Assembly: GCF_009827495.1 (NCBI RefSeq)
Contig: NZ_WTZA01000001.1
Span: 682,001-746,000, forward strand
Reading direction: 5' to 3'
DNA length: 64,000 nt
Source: Tsuneonella aeria
GTDB lineage: Bacteria > Pseudomonadota > Alphaproteobacteria > Sphingomonadales > Sphingomonadaceae
Shown: piece after piece, positions 29,765 through 38,403 of the stretch
Layout: every line of letters starts with the position of its first letter
How positions within the stretch are numbered: the stretch's first letter is position 1
Notes under the pieces: generated by a model
What the model saw: the letters and a program-made list of their open reading frames with translations, nothing else
Told to the model about the DNA's origin: nothing
The model's database searches: none
Position numbers and translations under genes: made by a program

Positions 29765-30976
29765 ATGGCGACCCTGGCCGAACCCAAAGAAGCAAGCGCT
29801 GACGACGCTTTTCGCGAGGAGGTGCGCGCATTCCTGGCCGAACATTTCCCGGCTGAGCTGAAAGGCAGCAACAATGCTCTTGCCAGCGTCGAAGGGCCGA
29901 CGAACGAAAGCCCGGCGGAAAAGGCCTGGCGCGAGGCGATGGGCAGCCGCGGCTGGGGCGTGCCGACCTGGCCGAAGGAATACGGCGGCGGCGGCCTCAC
30001 CCGCAAGCAGGCGCATATCCTGAATGAAGAGATGGCGAAGGTCGGCGCCTACAACCCCATCGGCGGCATGGGTGTGATGATGTTCGGCCCCACCTTGCTG
30101 GAATATGGCAGTGAGGAACAGAAGCGCGAACACATCCCGCCCATCGCACGCGGCGAAATCCGCTGGTGTCAGGGCTATTCCGAACCCAATGCCGGGTCCG
30201 ATCTCGCCAACCTGCAGACCTTCGCGGAGGACAAGGGCGATCATTACCTGGTCAACGGACAAAAGACCTGGACCAGCGGCGGTCAGTGGGCGGACAAATG
30301 CTTCGCCATCGTCCGCACCGACCGCAGCGACAAGCATAACGGCATATCGTTCATGCTGATCGACATGAAGGACCCGGGGGTGGAAGTCCGCCCGATCCAG
30401 ATGATCAGCGGGATGAGCCCGTTCTGCGAAACGTTCTTCACCGACGTGAAGGTGCCCAAGGAAAACCTGGTCGGTAAGGAAGGCCAGGGCTGGACCATCG
30501 GCAAGCGGCTGTTGCAGCACGAACGCACGAACCTGTCGGGCGGCGGGTCGATGGCGCGGCTGATGGGGTCAGCTCTCTCCGATGTCGCGAAGAAGTATCT
30601 CGAGACCGATGACCAGGGCGTCCTTGTCGACGCGGTGATGCGCGACCGGATCGCCGATTTCGAAATCCGCTGGCAAGCATTCCTGCTCACTGCCAAGCGG
30701 GCGATGGAGGAATCGAAGGCGCAGGGCGGCGTGTCGGAGATCAGCTCCGTCCTGAAGAAGCTCGGCACCAAGCTCGGGCAGGAACGCGCCGAGTTGCTGA
30801 TCGAGATCATGGGCCTGCAAGGCCTCGGCTGGGAGGGGGACGGCTTTTCCGACAGCGAGCTTTCCGGCGTGCGCGCCTGGCTCTTCGGCAAGGCGACGAC
30901 GATCTACGGCGGCTCCACCGAAATCCAGAACAACATCATCGCCAAGCGCGTGCTTGGCATGCTCGACCACCAGTAA
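29765..30976 (+). CDS. Acyl-CoA dehydrogenase, large partner of a pair
   Basis: FAD-dependent acyl-CoA dehydrogenase of 403 residues. Family motifs: WPKEYGGGGLT, GYSEPNAGSDLANLQT (FAD/substrate), NGQKTWTSGGQWAD and the C-terminal YGGSTEIQNNIIAKRVLG. GTG 29759 is in frame, but ATG 29765 has better spacing from GAGGAG. It is followed 13 bases later by a second, shorter acyl-CoA dehydrogenase. Adjacent genes of this size are typical of heterotetrameric (alpha2-beta2) enzymes acting on bulky substrates such as steroid side-chain CoA esters (FadE28/FadE29-type). Substrate not shown by sequence. Confidence 0.9.
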   Translation: MATLAEPKEASADDAFREEVRAFLAEHFPAELKGSNNALASVEGPTNESPAEKAWREAMGSRGWGVPTWPKEYGGGGLTRKQAHILNEEMAKVGAYNPIGGMGVMMFGPTLLEYGSEEQKREHIPPIARGEIRWCQGYSEPNAGSDLANLQTFAEDKGDHYLVNGQKTWTSGGQWADKCFAIVRTDRSDKHNGISFMLIDMKDPGVEVRPIQMISGMSPFCETFFTDVKVPKENLVGKEGQGWTIGKRLLQHERTNLSGGGSMARLMGSALSDVAKKYLETDDQGVLVDAVMRDRIADFEIRWQAFLLTAKRAMEESKAQGGVSEISSVLKKLGTKLGQERAELLIEIMGLQGLGWEGDGFSDSELSGVRAWLFGKATTIYGGSTEIQNNIIAKRVLGMLDHQ

Positions 30977-30989
30977 GGGCGCGCGGAAC

Positions 30990-32060
30990 ATGGCCATTCT
31001 CAACGAAGAACAGGAAATGCTGCGTGACATGGCGCGCGAATGGGCGGCGAACGAAAGCCCCGTCGCCGCCTTCCGCAAGGTGCGGGCCGAAAAGCCGGCG
31101 GAGGGATATTCGCCCGATGCCTGGTCCGCGATGGCGCAGATGGGCTGGGCCGGGATCGTCATCCCCGAAGCACACGGCGGCAGCGATTTCGGCTGGATGA
31201 GCGCCGGCCTGGTGGTGGAAGAACTCGGAAAGTCCGTGACCGCCAGCCCGATCGTCGCGACCACCATCGCCGCCAGCGCCATCGTGCTGGGCGGCAGCGA
31301 CGAACAGAAAGCGAAGTGGCTCCCGCGCCTCGCCAGCGGAGAGATCGTTGGCACCCTCGCCGTCGACGAAGGCGCCCGCCACGATTCATCCCGGATCGAA
31401 ACCCGGGTCAACGGCGGCAAGCTGACCGGTACCAAGGCCTTCGTGCACGAGGCGGACGGCGCTGCGCTGTTCGTCGTGGCGGCGGCTGACGGGCTCTACC
31501 TCGTCGAACGGGGCGAAGGCGTCACCCTCTCGCCCCGGAAGCTCACCGACATGCGCAGTCATGCCGAAGTCACTTTCGACGGCGCGGCTGCCGAGCGGCT
31601 GGCCGGCGGCGGGGACGATCTCCTCGACCGGGTGCTTGACCGCGCGCGGATCCTCACCGCGGCCGAAATGCTCGGCATGGCGCAACAGGTGTTCGACGTA
31701 ACGCTCGATTATCTGAAGCAGCGCGTCCAGTTCAATCAGGTGCTCGCCAGCTTCCAGGCCTTGCAGCACCGCATGGCGGACCTGTTCGGTGACCTTGCGA
31801 TGATGCGCAGCGCGGTCGAAGGCGGGCTGGAGGCGCTGGACAGCGGCTTCGGCGTCGCCCGGGCGGCGACGGTTGCGAAGGCGGAGGCAAACCGCGTGCT
31901 CCACCTGATGAGCCGCGAAGGCGTGCAGCTTCACGGCGGGATCGGCATGACCGACGAATACGACATCGGGTTCTACCTGAAGCGCGCGCGTGTGCTGGAG
32001 GCGAGCTGGGGGTCCACCAGCTATTGCCGCCGCCGGTTCGCATCCCTTGCAGGATATTGA
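30990..32060 (+). CDS. Acyl-CoA dehydrogenase, small partner of a pair
   Basis: Acyl-CoA dehydrogenase-fold protein of 356 residues beginning MAILNEEQEMLRDMAREW. IVIPEAHGGSDFGW and LKQRVQFNQVLASFQALQHRMADL are typical. The middle domain is reduced: the EPDAGSD-type motif of the partner appears only as LAVDEGARHDSS, and the C-terminus ends GWGSTSYCRR-like without the ALIxGRA segment. Loss of these FAD/active-site parts is usual for the non-catalytic subunit of heteromeric dehydrogenases. ATG 30990 is used; the earlier open frame overlaps the large partner. Confidence 0.88.
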   Translation: MAILNEEQEMLRDMAREWAANESPVAAFRKVRAEKPAEGYSPDAWSAMAQMGWAGIVIPEAHGGSDFGWMSAGLVVEELGKSVTASPIVATTIAASAIVLGGSDEQKAKWLPRLASGEIVGTLAVDEGARHDSSRIETRVNGGKLTGTKAFVHEADGAALFVVAAADGLYLVERGEGVTLSPRKLTDMRSHAEVTFDGAAAERLAGGGDDLLDRVLDRARILTAAEMLGMAQQVFDVTLDYLKQRVQFNQVLASFQALQHRMADLFGDLAMMRSAVEGGLEALDSGFGVARAATVAKAEANRVLHLMSREGVQLHGGIGMTDEYDIGFYLKRARVLEASWGSTSYCRRRFASLAGY

Positions 32061-32195
32061 CCGCAGCCTTGCGCAGCTGGCCGCAACGCCCTGGCGCAAT
32101 CGCGCCTGCTGGATTCCGGGTACGCATTGCGTGACATATTGGGCGCAGCCCGTTCGATAATGACGTAAACACGGAGGAAATTGAACCAAAACCGA

Positions 32196-32224
32196 TTGAC
32201 AGCACCCCTTGCTTGCAATTCAAT
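32196..32224 (+). promoter_or_regulatory. Candidate sigma-70 promoter for TonB receptor
   Basis: TTGACA (32196-32201), a 17-base spacer and TTCAAT (32219-32224) lie about 65 bases upstream of the receptor ATG. The whole stretch is AT-rich relative to the surrounding coding DNA. This is the best-matching promoter in the window. GGGAG about 9 bases before the ATG is the RBS. Confidence 0.5.
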
Positions 32225-32288
32225 TTCGATAAACGGGTATCCGCTTCGCGCGAGATTCAAAAAAGCCCTGAATGTGGGAGACAGACCA

Positions 32289-35120
32289 ATGAAATTTGCC
32301 CTGCGCCAGTCGTGCGCCTGCCTTGCACTGACGGTCGGCGTGCTCGCCCCGACCTCGGCATTCGCCCAGGATACTGCGCCTTCCCCCGTGGAGGATGAGC
32401 AGGCCGCCGCGGACCCCAATGTCATCGTGGTGACGGCGCAGGGGCGCGCGCAGGCGCTGGCCGACGTTCCCGTCGCGATTTCGGCGGTGAGTGCCGAAAC
32501 GCTTCAGAACAGCGGCGCGAACGACATCCGCCAGCTCAACCAGGTGGCGCCGTCCCTGCTGGTATCCTCCACGGGCACGGAAGCGAACGCTTCGCCCCGC
32601 ATCCGCGGCATCGGCACGGTGGGCGACAACCCCGGCCTCGAAAGCTCGGTCGTGGTGTTCATCGACGGCGTCTATCGTTCGCGTTCGGGCATCGGCCTCA
32701 ACGAACTGGGCGAGATCGACCGGGTGGAGGTTCTGCGCGGCCCCCAGGGCACGCTGGGCGGCCGTAACTCGTCCGCCGGTCTCATCTCGATCATCTCGAA
32801 GCAGCCCTCGTTCTCCGGCTTCTCCGCGGGGGCCGAGGCGACGTACGGCAATTACGATTATCTGCGGCTGGCGGGCAACGTGAACGTGCCGATCGGCGAT
32901 ACTATCGCCGCGCGGGTCGACGGCGTGTTCGTGCAGCGCGACGGGTTCTACCGCGATCCGGCCAACGACACCCGGGTGAATGACCGCGACCGGTATTTCA
33001 TCCGCGGGCAGCTGCGCTTCGAACCGACCGATGCGCTCAACATCCGCATCATCGGCGATTACACCAACCGCGACGAAAGCTGCTGCGGCGCGGTCTATGT
33101 CGATCGTTCAGTCAATCCGTTCATCGGAAACCTCAACGAACCCGTGCCGCTCGTGAATGCAGGTGTCGGCACGTTCGGCAACGGCAACAACATCATCAAC
33201 GTGATGCGCGACCTGGGCCAGGACCCGGCGGCATTCAACAGCGGATACCGACGCGTCCTGTCGGTCACGCCGGGCCGGACATACGGCGGCAAGACCGAGG
33301 ATTGGGGCATCTCCGGCCAGGTCGACTGGGACTTCGGCGGAATCCAGCTTACCTCGATCACCGCCTATCGGGATTATTACGCCGAACAGGCTGGCGATAT
33401 CGATTACAGCTCGGTCGACATTCTTTACAACGCCGCCGACGGGAACAACCGCCGGGCGTTCAAGACGTTCACGCAGGAAATCCGCCTAAACGGCACGGCG
33501 TTCAACGATCGGCTCGACTGGCTGGTCGGCGGGTTCTTCGCCGACGAGAAGTTCCGCGGGCGGAGCAACCTGCGCTTCGGCGCGGACTACGGCCGTTTCG
33601 CGACCTGCCGCGCGGTATCGGGCGGATCGCTGGCCGCCTTCTATTCACCGACCGGCCAAGGCTGTCTCTCGGCGACCGGTCGCGCGCTGCTGCCGTCGGG
33701 CGCGCTTGCCGGTGCGGGCATCAGCGCGGCAGTCGGCACCGCACTCCTCGGGGCGTTCGATCGGCTGGACTCGGTGCGCGACCGGGGCAGCACTGTGGAC
33801 AACTACCGCCAGGACAGCACGAGCTTCGCGGCGTTCACGCACAACATCTTCCACGTGACCGACACGGTCGATCTGACGCTCGGCCTGCGCTACACCAACG
33901 AGAAGAAGAAATTCAGCGCGACCTTCGGCAACGACAACGTCGCGTGCACGGCCCAGCAGGCCGCTCTGACGCCCTTCCTGACCACCCCTCTGGCAGCAAC
34001 GGCGGGGGGTCTCATCTCGCTCACCTGCCAGGGCAACTCGACCGCGGAGCTCAACGGCGTCAGCATTGCCGACGAGCGTAAGGAGGACGAATTCACCGGC
34101 ACGGCCATCCTCTCGTGGAAGCCGGTTGACGACCTGCTGGTCTACGGCAGCTATTCGCGCGGGTATAAGGCGGGCGGGTTCAACTTCGACCGCTCGGCCC
34201 TGAAGTCGCCCGTGCTGCCCTTCGCGGCTTTCGGCGGCGGCAACAGCGCGGCCGGGGCGCAGGCGCTGGTCGGCAGCCTGCAGTTCGATCCCGAAACCGT
34301 GAATGCGTACGAGATCGGCGCCAAGTATTCGACTGGACCGTTCACCTTCGGCATTGCCGCATTCCGGCAGGAGTTCAGCAACTTCCAGCTCAACACGTTC
34401 GACGGCACCGTGTTCATCGTGCAGAACGTCAACGGCTGTTCCAATGACCTGGGCGGGGCCGACCGCGACCAGAGCAAGTTCGTCGGCGCGCCCAACTACA
34501 ACGCCGGCGCGGCGGCCAGCGGCGCCTGCAATCCGGACGACGTGACGTACGGCGTCCTGTCCCAAGGCGTGGAGCTGGAAGCGCAGTTCGTGCCCGCCCG
34601 GGACCTGCGGATAGCGATGGGCCTGACTTATGCCGACACGAGCTACCGCGATGACCTCGTCGGAACGGAGGACGGCGCGCCGCTCAACCAGGCGCTGCGC
34701 AAGCTGCCAGGCGATAACCTGTCGAATGCCCCGGAAATCACCACGACTGCCTCGGTTGCCTTCACCCCGGCTATAGGATCGTCGGGCATGTCGGCGCTGT
34801 TCTACATCGATGGGCGCATGACCGGGGACTACAACACCGGTTCCGACCTGTTCCCGCAGAAGGAACAGGACGGGTTTGCCACCTTCAACGCCCGCGTCGG
34901 GCTTCGTGGGCCGGACGATCGCTGGGCGATCGAACTGTGGGGCCAGAACATCTTCAACAAGGATTATGCCCAGGTCGCGTTCAATTCGCCTTTCCAGGAA
35001 GGCGCGGTCTCGACAACGGCTGCGTTCGCCGACCCGCAGTATCCGGGCGGCCGCCAGATCTTCTCGCAGTTCCTGGCCGAACCGCGGACTTATGGTGTGA
35101 CGTTGCGCACGAACTTCTGA
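32289..35120 (+). CDS. TonB-dependent outer-membrane receptor
   Basis: Complete receptor of 943 residues. The signal peptide ends at SAFAQ, a TonB-box-like VIVVTAQGR follows, and the plug has VPVAISAVS, RIRGIGT, FIDGVYRSRSG and RGPQGTLGGRNSSAGLISI. The barrel ends in an aromatic residue (TLRTNF), as expected for BAM insertion. The open frame extends 36 codons upstream; ATG 32289 gives the signal peptide and has an RBS. Placement after an acyl-CoA dehydrogenase pair and before a TetR regulator and an acyl-CoA ligase suggests uptake of a hydrophobic catabolic substrate rather than iron. Paralogue of the receptor at the left edge. Confidence 0.95.
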   Translation: MKFALRQSCACLALTVGVLAPTSAFAQDTAPSPVEDEQAAADPNVIVVTAQGRAQALADVPVAISAVSAETLQNSGANDIRQLNQVAPSLLVSSTGTEANASPRIRGIGTVGDNPGLESSVVVFIDGVYRSRSGIGLNELGEIDRVEVLRGPQGTLGGRNSSAGLISIISKQPSFSGFSAGAEATYGNYDYLRLAGNVNVPIGDTIAARVDGVFVQRDGFYRDPANDTRVNDRDRYFIRGQLRFEPTDALNIRIIGDYTNRDESCCGAVYVDRSVNPFIGNLNEPVPLVNAGVGTFGNGNNIINVMRDLGQDPAAFNSGYRRVLSVTPGRTYGGKTEDWGISGQVDWDFGGIQLTSITAYRDYYAEQAGDIDYSSVDILYNAADGNNRRAFKTFTQEIRLNGTAFNDRLDWLVGGFFADEKFRGRSNLRFGADYGRFATCRAVSGGSLAAFYSPTGQGCLSATGRALLPSGALAGAGISAAVGTALLGAFDRLDSVRDRGSTVDNYRQDSTSFAAFTHNIFHVTDTVDLTLGLRYTNEKKKFSATFGNDNVACTAQQAALTPFLTTPLAATAGGLISLTCQGNSTAELNGVSIADERKEDEFTGTAILSWKPVDDLLVYGSYSRGYKAGGFNFDRSALKSPVLPFAAFGGGNSAAGAQALVGSLQFDPETVNAYEIGAKYSTGPFTFGIAAFRQEFSNFQLNTFDGTVFIVQNVNGCSNDLGGADRDQSKFVGAPNYNAGAAASGACNPDDVTYGVLSQGVELEAQFVPARDLRIAMGLTYADTSYRDDLVGTEDGAPLNQALRKLPGDNLSNAPEITTTASVAFTPAIGSSGMSALFYIDGRMTGDYNTGSDLFPQKEQDGFATFNARVGLRGPDDRWAIELWGQNIFNKDYAQVAFNSPFQEGAVSTTAAFADPQYPGGRQIFSQFLAEPRTYGVTLRTNF

Positions 35121-35142
35121 TCCGCGCGACGTGAAGAAAGGG

Positions 35143-35170
35143 GCCGGGTTCCGCAAGAGCGGAGCCCGGC
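35143..35170. terminator. Bidirectional terminator-like hairpin
   Basis: GCCGGGTTCCGC and GCGGAGCCCGGC form a 12-bp stem with one G-U pair and an AAGA loop. It lies 22 bases after the TonB receptor stop and 22 bases after the convergent TetR-type gene stop. On the minus strand it is followed by CCCTTTCTTC. It probably ends both transcripts. Confidence 0.6.
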
Positions 35171-35192
35171 GCTTCCTGTCAGCGATCCCGGT

Positions 35193-36440
35193 TCAGCGCA
35201 CTTCGGGCGGATCGGTGAACACGCCGGCGCACAGCGTCCATGCGTAGAGCTTCACCGCCAGCGCCGGATCGGGCTGGCGCGCCGCCCAGCCGCGCGCTTC
35301 GTACGCGGCATTGAGAGCCGGCATGATGAGCTGGCTGGCCACGAGCGGATCGACCGCCCGCACGGATCCATCGGCTATGCCATCCGCCAGCATCCCGGCG
35401 AAGCGATTTGCCAGGCGGTTCGAACGCACCACCACGCTGCCCCGTTCGTCACTGGGCAAGGCCTGCAGCGCCGCCGTCCGCAGCAATGGCATGGCATCGT
35501 GGAACTGCAGGTCCACCAGTTCGGCCAGCGCGCTGGCGATCTGGGACCAGCCGTCGCCGCCCGCCTCGCACGCCGCGAGCTGCACCGCCGACAGCCGGTC
35601 ATAACTGCGTTCGAAGCAGGCGAAGACGAGATCGTCCTTCGCGCTGTGGTGGTGGTAGAAGCTGCCCTTGGTCACGTTGAGCGCGGCGGCGATGCGGTTG
35701 ACCGACGCGCCGCGATACCCCCGCTGATTGATCATCACCGTCGCCGCGCGCAGGAAGGCATCGACCGTATCCCCTTCCCCATCGCGTTCGCCTCGCCACG
35801 CCCGGTTGTCGAGCGGACGCGGCGCCCACCCCTGCCCCGTCCCGGCGAGACCGTGCGCAAGCACGTCGAATATCCGCTCTTCCAGCCGGTCGAAATCGCG
35901 CGTGGAATAGCGCAGCGACCAGACCGGCCACCAGAACATGGCTTCCAGCAGGATATGTGCCCGCGCGGTGTCCACCGCGCGCTGCAATCCGTGGCGCTCG
36001 TCGCCGAAGAAGGCGCGGACGTGGCCGACGATGCGGGAATACTGATCCAGCAGCGGGCGCTGGGCGCCTTCCTCGAGCGTGCGGATTTCGCTGAGCGCGG
36101 TGATGAGGCCGCGTTCGCCCGCGCGGATGCGGCGGCGCAGCGCGACGTGCGCGGCGATGAATGCGCGCAGCCGGTCGGCCGGCTCCGCCTGTGCCGCCGC
36201 GGTGCGGGCGGCGTGCTCCATCCAGTCGAGGGTCGCCTCGTACACCGCGGTGACGAGCTTGTCCTTGCGGTCGAAGTAATAGGTGATGCTGGTGGCGTTG
36301 AGGCCGACGCGCTGCGCCAGCTCGGCAAAGGTCGTGCCTTTCACCCCCAGTTCGTTGATGAGTTCGGACGCGGCCTGGATCACATCCTGCCGCCGCCGTT
36401 CGAAACGGCCGGTTTCCCCCGCCCTCATCCCCTCGCCCAT
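35193..36440 (-). CDS. Tandem TetR-type regulator (two DNA-binding domains in one chain)
   Basis: Protein of 415 residues containing two complete TetR N-terminal domains. The first is at about 16-62 (TTFAELAQRVGLNATSITYYFDRKDKLV) and the second at about 226-272 (ASVNRIAAALNVTKGSFYHHHSAKDDLV). Each is followed by a helical ligand/dimer domain. A single TetR is about 200 residues, so this is a natural fusion of two and could act as a pseudo-dimer. The start is uncertain (ATG 36440 or 36428). It lies 7 bases after the acyl-CoA ligase stop on the same strand, so the two are co-transcribed. It likely senses an acyl-CoA or the substrate of the surrounding genes. Confidence 0.9.
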   Translation of the reverse strand: MGEGMRAGETGRFERRRQDVIQAASELINELGVKGTTFAELAQRVGLNATSITYYFDRKDKLVTAVYEATLDWMEHAARTAAAQAEPADRLRAFIAAHVALRRRIRAGERGLITALSEIRTLEEGAQRPLLDQYSRIVGHVRAFFGDERHGLQRAVDTARAHILLEAMFWWPVWSLRYSTRDFDRLEERIFDVLAHGLAGTGQGWAPRPLDNRAWRGERDGEGDTVDAFLRAATVMINQRGYRGASVNRIAAALNVTKGSFYHHHSAKDDLVFACFERSYDRLSAVQLAACEAGGDGWSQIASALAELVDLQFHDAMPLLRTAALQALPSDERGSVVVRSNRLANRFAGMLADGIADGSVRAVDPLVASQLIMPALNAAYEARGWAARQPDPALAVKLYAWTLCAGVFTDPPEVR

Positions 36441-36447
36441 CGGCCCG

Positions 36448-38214
36448 CTAAAGCCTTTCCGGCTCGCGTTCGAACAGCGCCTTCAGGTCCTTCTTCAGGA
36501 TCTTGCCGTTGGCGTTGCGCGGCAGGGTGTCTTCGGTGAACAGCACGCGGACAGGTACCTTGAACCGGGCCAGCCGCTCCGCCACCCAGGCCTGCAGCTC
36601 CGCTTCGCTGGCGCTGGTGCCGGGCGCCAGGTGCACGACCGCGGCCGGTTCTTCGCCCAGCGTATGGTGGGGAATACCCACCAGCGCCGCGTCGGTGACG
36701 GCCGGGTGATCGTAGAGGACGTTCTCCACTTCGGAGGAATAGATGTTCTCCCCGCCGCGCAGGATCATGTCCTTGGCCCGGTCGACGATGTAGCAGAACC
36801 CTTCCGCGTCCAGCCGCGCGAGGTCGCCGGTGCGGACCCAGCCATCGACGAACGTCTCCGCCGTCGCTTCCGGCTTGTTCCAGTATCCCTTCACCACCAT
36901 CGGTCCGCGCGCCCACAGCTCGCCCACTTCGCCCGCCGGCAATTCGCGCGCGCCGTCCTCGCTCATGATCCTGAGGTCGGCCACCGCCACCGGGGGACCG
37001 CAACTGGTCGGCCGGTTGAGGTAATCCTCGGCCGAGATACCGGTCACTGTCGCCATGGTCTCAGTCATGCCCCAGCCGTTGCTGGGCAAGGCGCCGAATT
37101 CATCGCGGATTTTGCGGACCAACTCCGGCGCGCTTGGTGCGCCGCCATAGGCGATGGCTTCCAGGCTGGAGAGATCGTACTGCGCGCGAGCAGGGTGCTC
37201 CAGCAGCTGCCACGCGATCGTCGGCACGCCGCCGGTCACGTTCACCCGCTCGCGCTCCATCACCTGGAACGCCTGCACCGGATCCCACCGGCGCATGTAG
37301 ACGAGGGTGTGGCCCGCAGCGACCGCGCCCATCAGCCCGGCGGAACACGCGGTGACGTGGAACAGCGGTATCACCGTCAGCATCGTCCTGGGCACGGGGT
37401 CCGGCGGCACTTCGCCCCTTCGCAGCGCGGCTACGACCGCGTTCCACGCGCTGGAGAAGATGTTCGTCACGAGGTTGCGGTGCGTGCCCAGCGCGCCCTT
37501 CGGATTGCCGGTGGTGCCGCTGGTGTAGAAGATCGTCGCGTCGTCGTCGGCCGCGATGGGCACGTTCGGCAGGTCCGCGTCGGGCAGGTCCGCCCAGGTC
37601 GCCGGCGCACCGATCAGCGTTTCGAGACGTTCGGCCCCGCCCGCGAGGGTTCCCGGCTCCCCCCGGCTGACGAAGACGTGCCGCAGCGTGGGAATATCGG
37701 CCACGTGGGGCGCGATGCGGTCCCAGCGTTCCGCATCGCAGATCAGCACGCTGGTTCCGGAATCGGCAAGGCCGTACGCCAGCTCGCCCCCGGTCCACCA
37801 GGCGTTGAGGGGCACGCAGATCGCGCCGATCGAAACGGCGGCGAAGAAGGCCACGGGCCACTCCGGAAGGTTGCGCATGGCCAGCGCCACCCGGTCGCCC
37901 CTGGCAGCGCCGCGCGCCTGCAGTTCGACCGCGAGCCGGGCAACAGCGCGGTGGAACGCGGCGTATGTCACGCGCTCGCTTTCGTAGATCACAAATTCGC
38001 GGGTGCCGTGCGTTCGGGCGAGCGTCATGAGCGCGCGGAGGTTTTCGGGCGCATTCTTCCATGTCCGCGTGGGGACGCCGCGGATGTCCACCAACTCCAT
38101 CTCGAACCGTTCGCCGGGCGCGGTCAGGCGGGCCTGGATGGCGTCGCGGCTCATCGCCGGCCAGCCCGGCGGCGGCGTCCAGCCGAGCGCCTGCGCCACA
38201 TTGGTTTCCGACAT
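36448..38214 (-). CDS. Class I acyl-CoA ligase (AMP-binding)
   Basis: Adenylate-forming enzyme of 588 residues that activates a carboxylic acid to its CoA thioester. Motifs in order: FYTSGTTGNPKGALGTHRN (ATP loop), GWGMTETMATVTG (A5), DGWVRTGDLARLD (A7 region), and the C-terminal PRNANGKILKKDLK with the catalytic lysine. The open frame continues far upstream, but that part is antisense to two other genes. MSETNVAQALGW at 38214, with AAGGGA before it, is the start. Substrate unknown; the neighbouring TetR fusion probably regulates it. Confidence 0.92.
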   Translation of the reverse strand: MSETNVAQALGWTPPPGWPAMSRDAIQARLTAPGERFEMELVDIRGVPTRTWKNAPENLRALMTLARTHGTREFVIYESERVTYAAFHRAVARLAVELQARGAARGDRVALAMRNLPEWPVAFFAAVSIGAICVPLNAWWTGGELAYGLADSGTSVLICDAERWDRIAPHVADIPTLRHVFVSRGEPGTLAGGAERLETLIGAPATWADLPDADLPNVPIAADDDATIFYTSGTTGNPKGALGTHRNLVTNIFSSAWNAVVAALRRGEVPPDPVPRTMLTVIPLFHVTACSAGLMGAVAAGHTLVYMRRWDPVQAFQVMERERVNVTGGVPTIAWQLLEHPARAQYDLSSLEAIAYGGAPSAPELVRKIRDEFGALPSNGWGMTETMATVTGISAEDYLNRPTSCGPPVAVADLRIMSEDGARELPAGEVGELWARGPMVVKGYWNKPEATAETFVDGWVRTGDLARLDAEGFCYIVDRAKDMILRGGENIYSSEVENVLYDHPAVTDAALVGIPHHTLGEEPAAVVHLAPGTSASEAELQAWVAERLARFKVPVRVLFTEDTLPRNANGKILKKDLKALFEREPERL

Positions 38215-38403
38215 CGCTTTCCCTTGCCGTCGCCTTGTTGTTATTCGGCCTGGTTGTAGGAATATTCGCGGCGCGGGTGCAAGTGCCCTTTCCAACGCGT
38301 GGTATGGCCTCGTGCGGCGGAGAGGGTTTGCCCTTGTCAGAAAGGCGGGTATGCCTGCGGCCACAATGGCACGAAGCGACCTGTGCGGAGGGAAAAATAC
38401 ACG

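Noticed and set aside
36283..38259. 658-codon plus-strand frame
   Set aside because: Mirror of the acyl-CoA ligase gene; the translated sequence is His/Arg-rich and has no family features.
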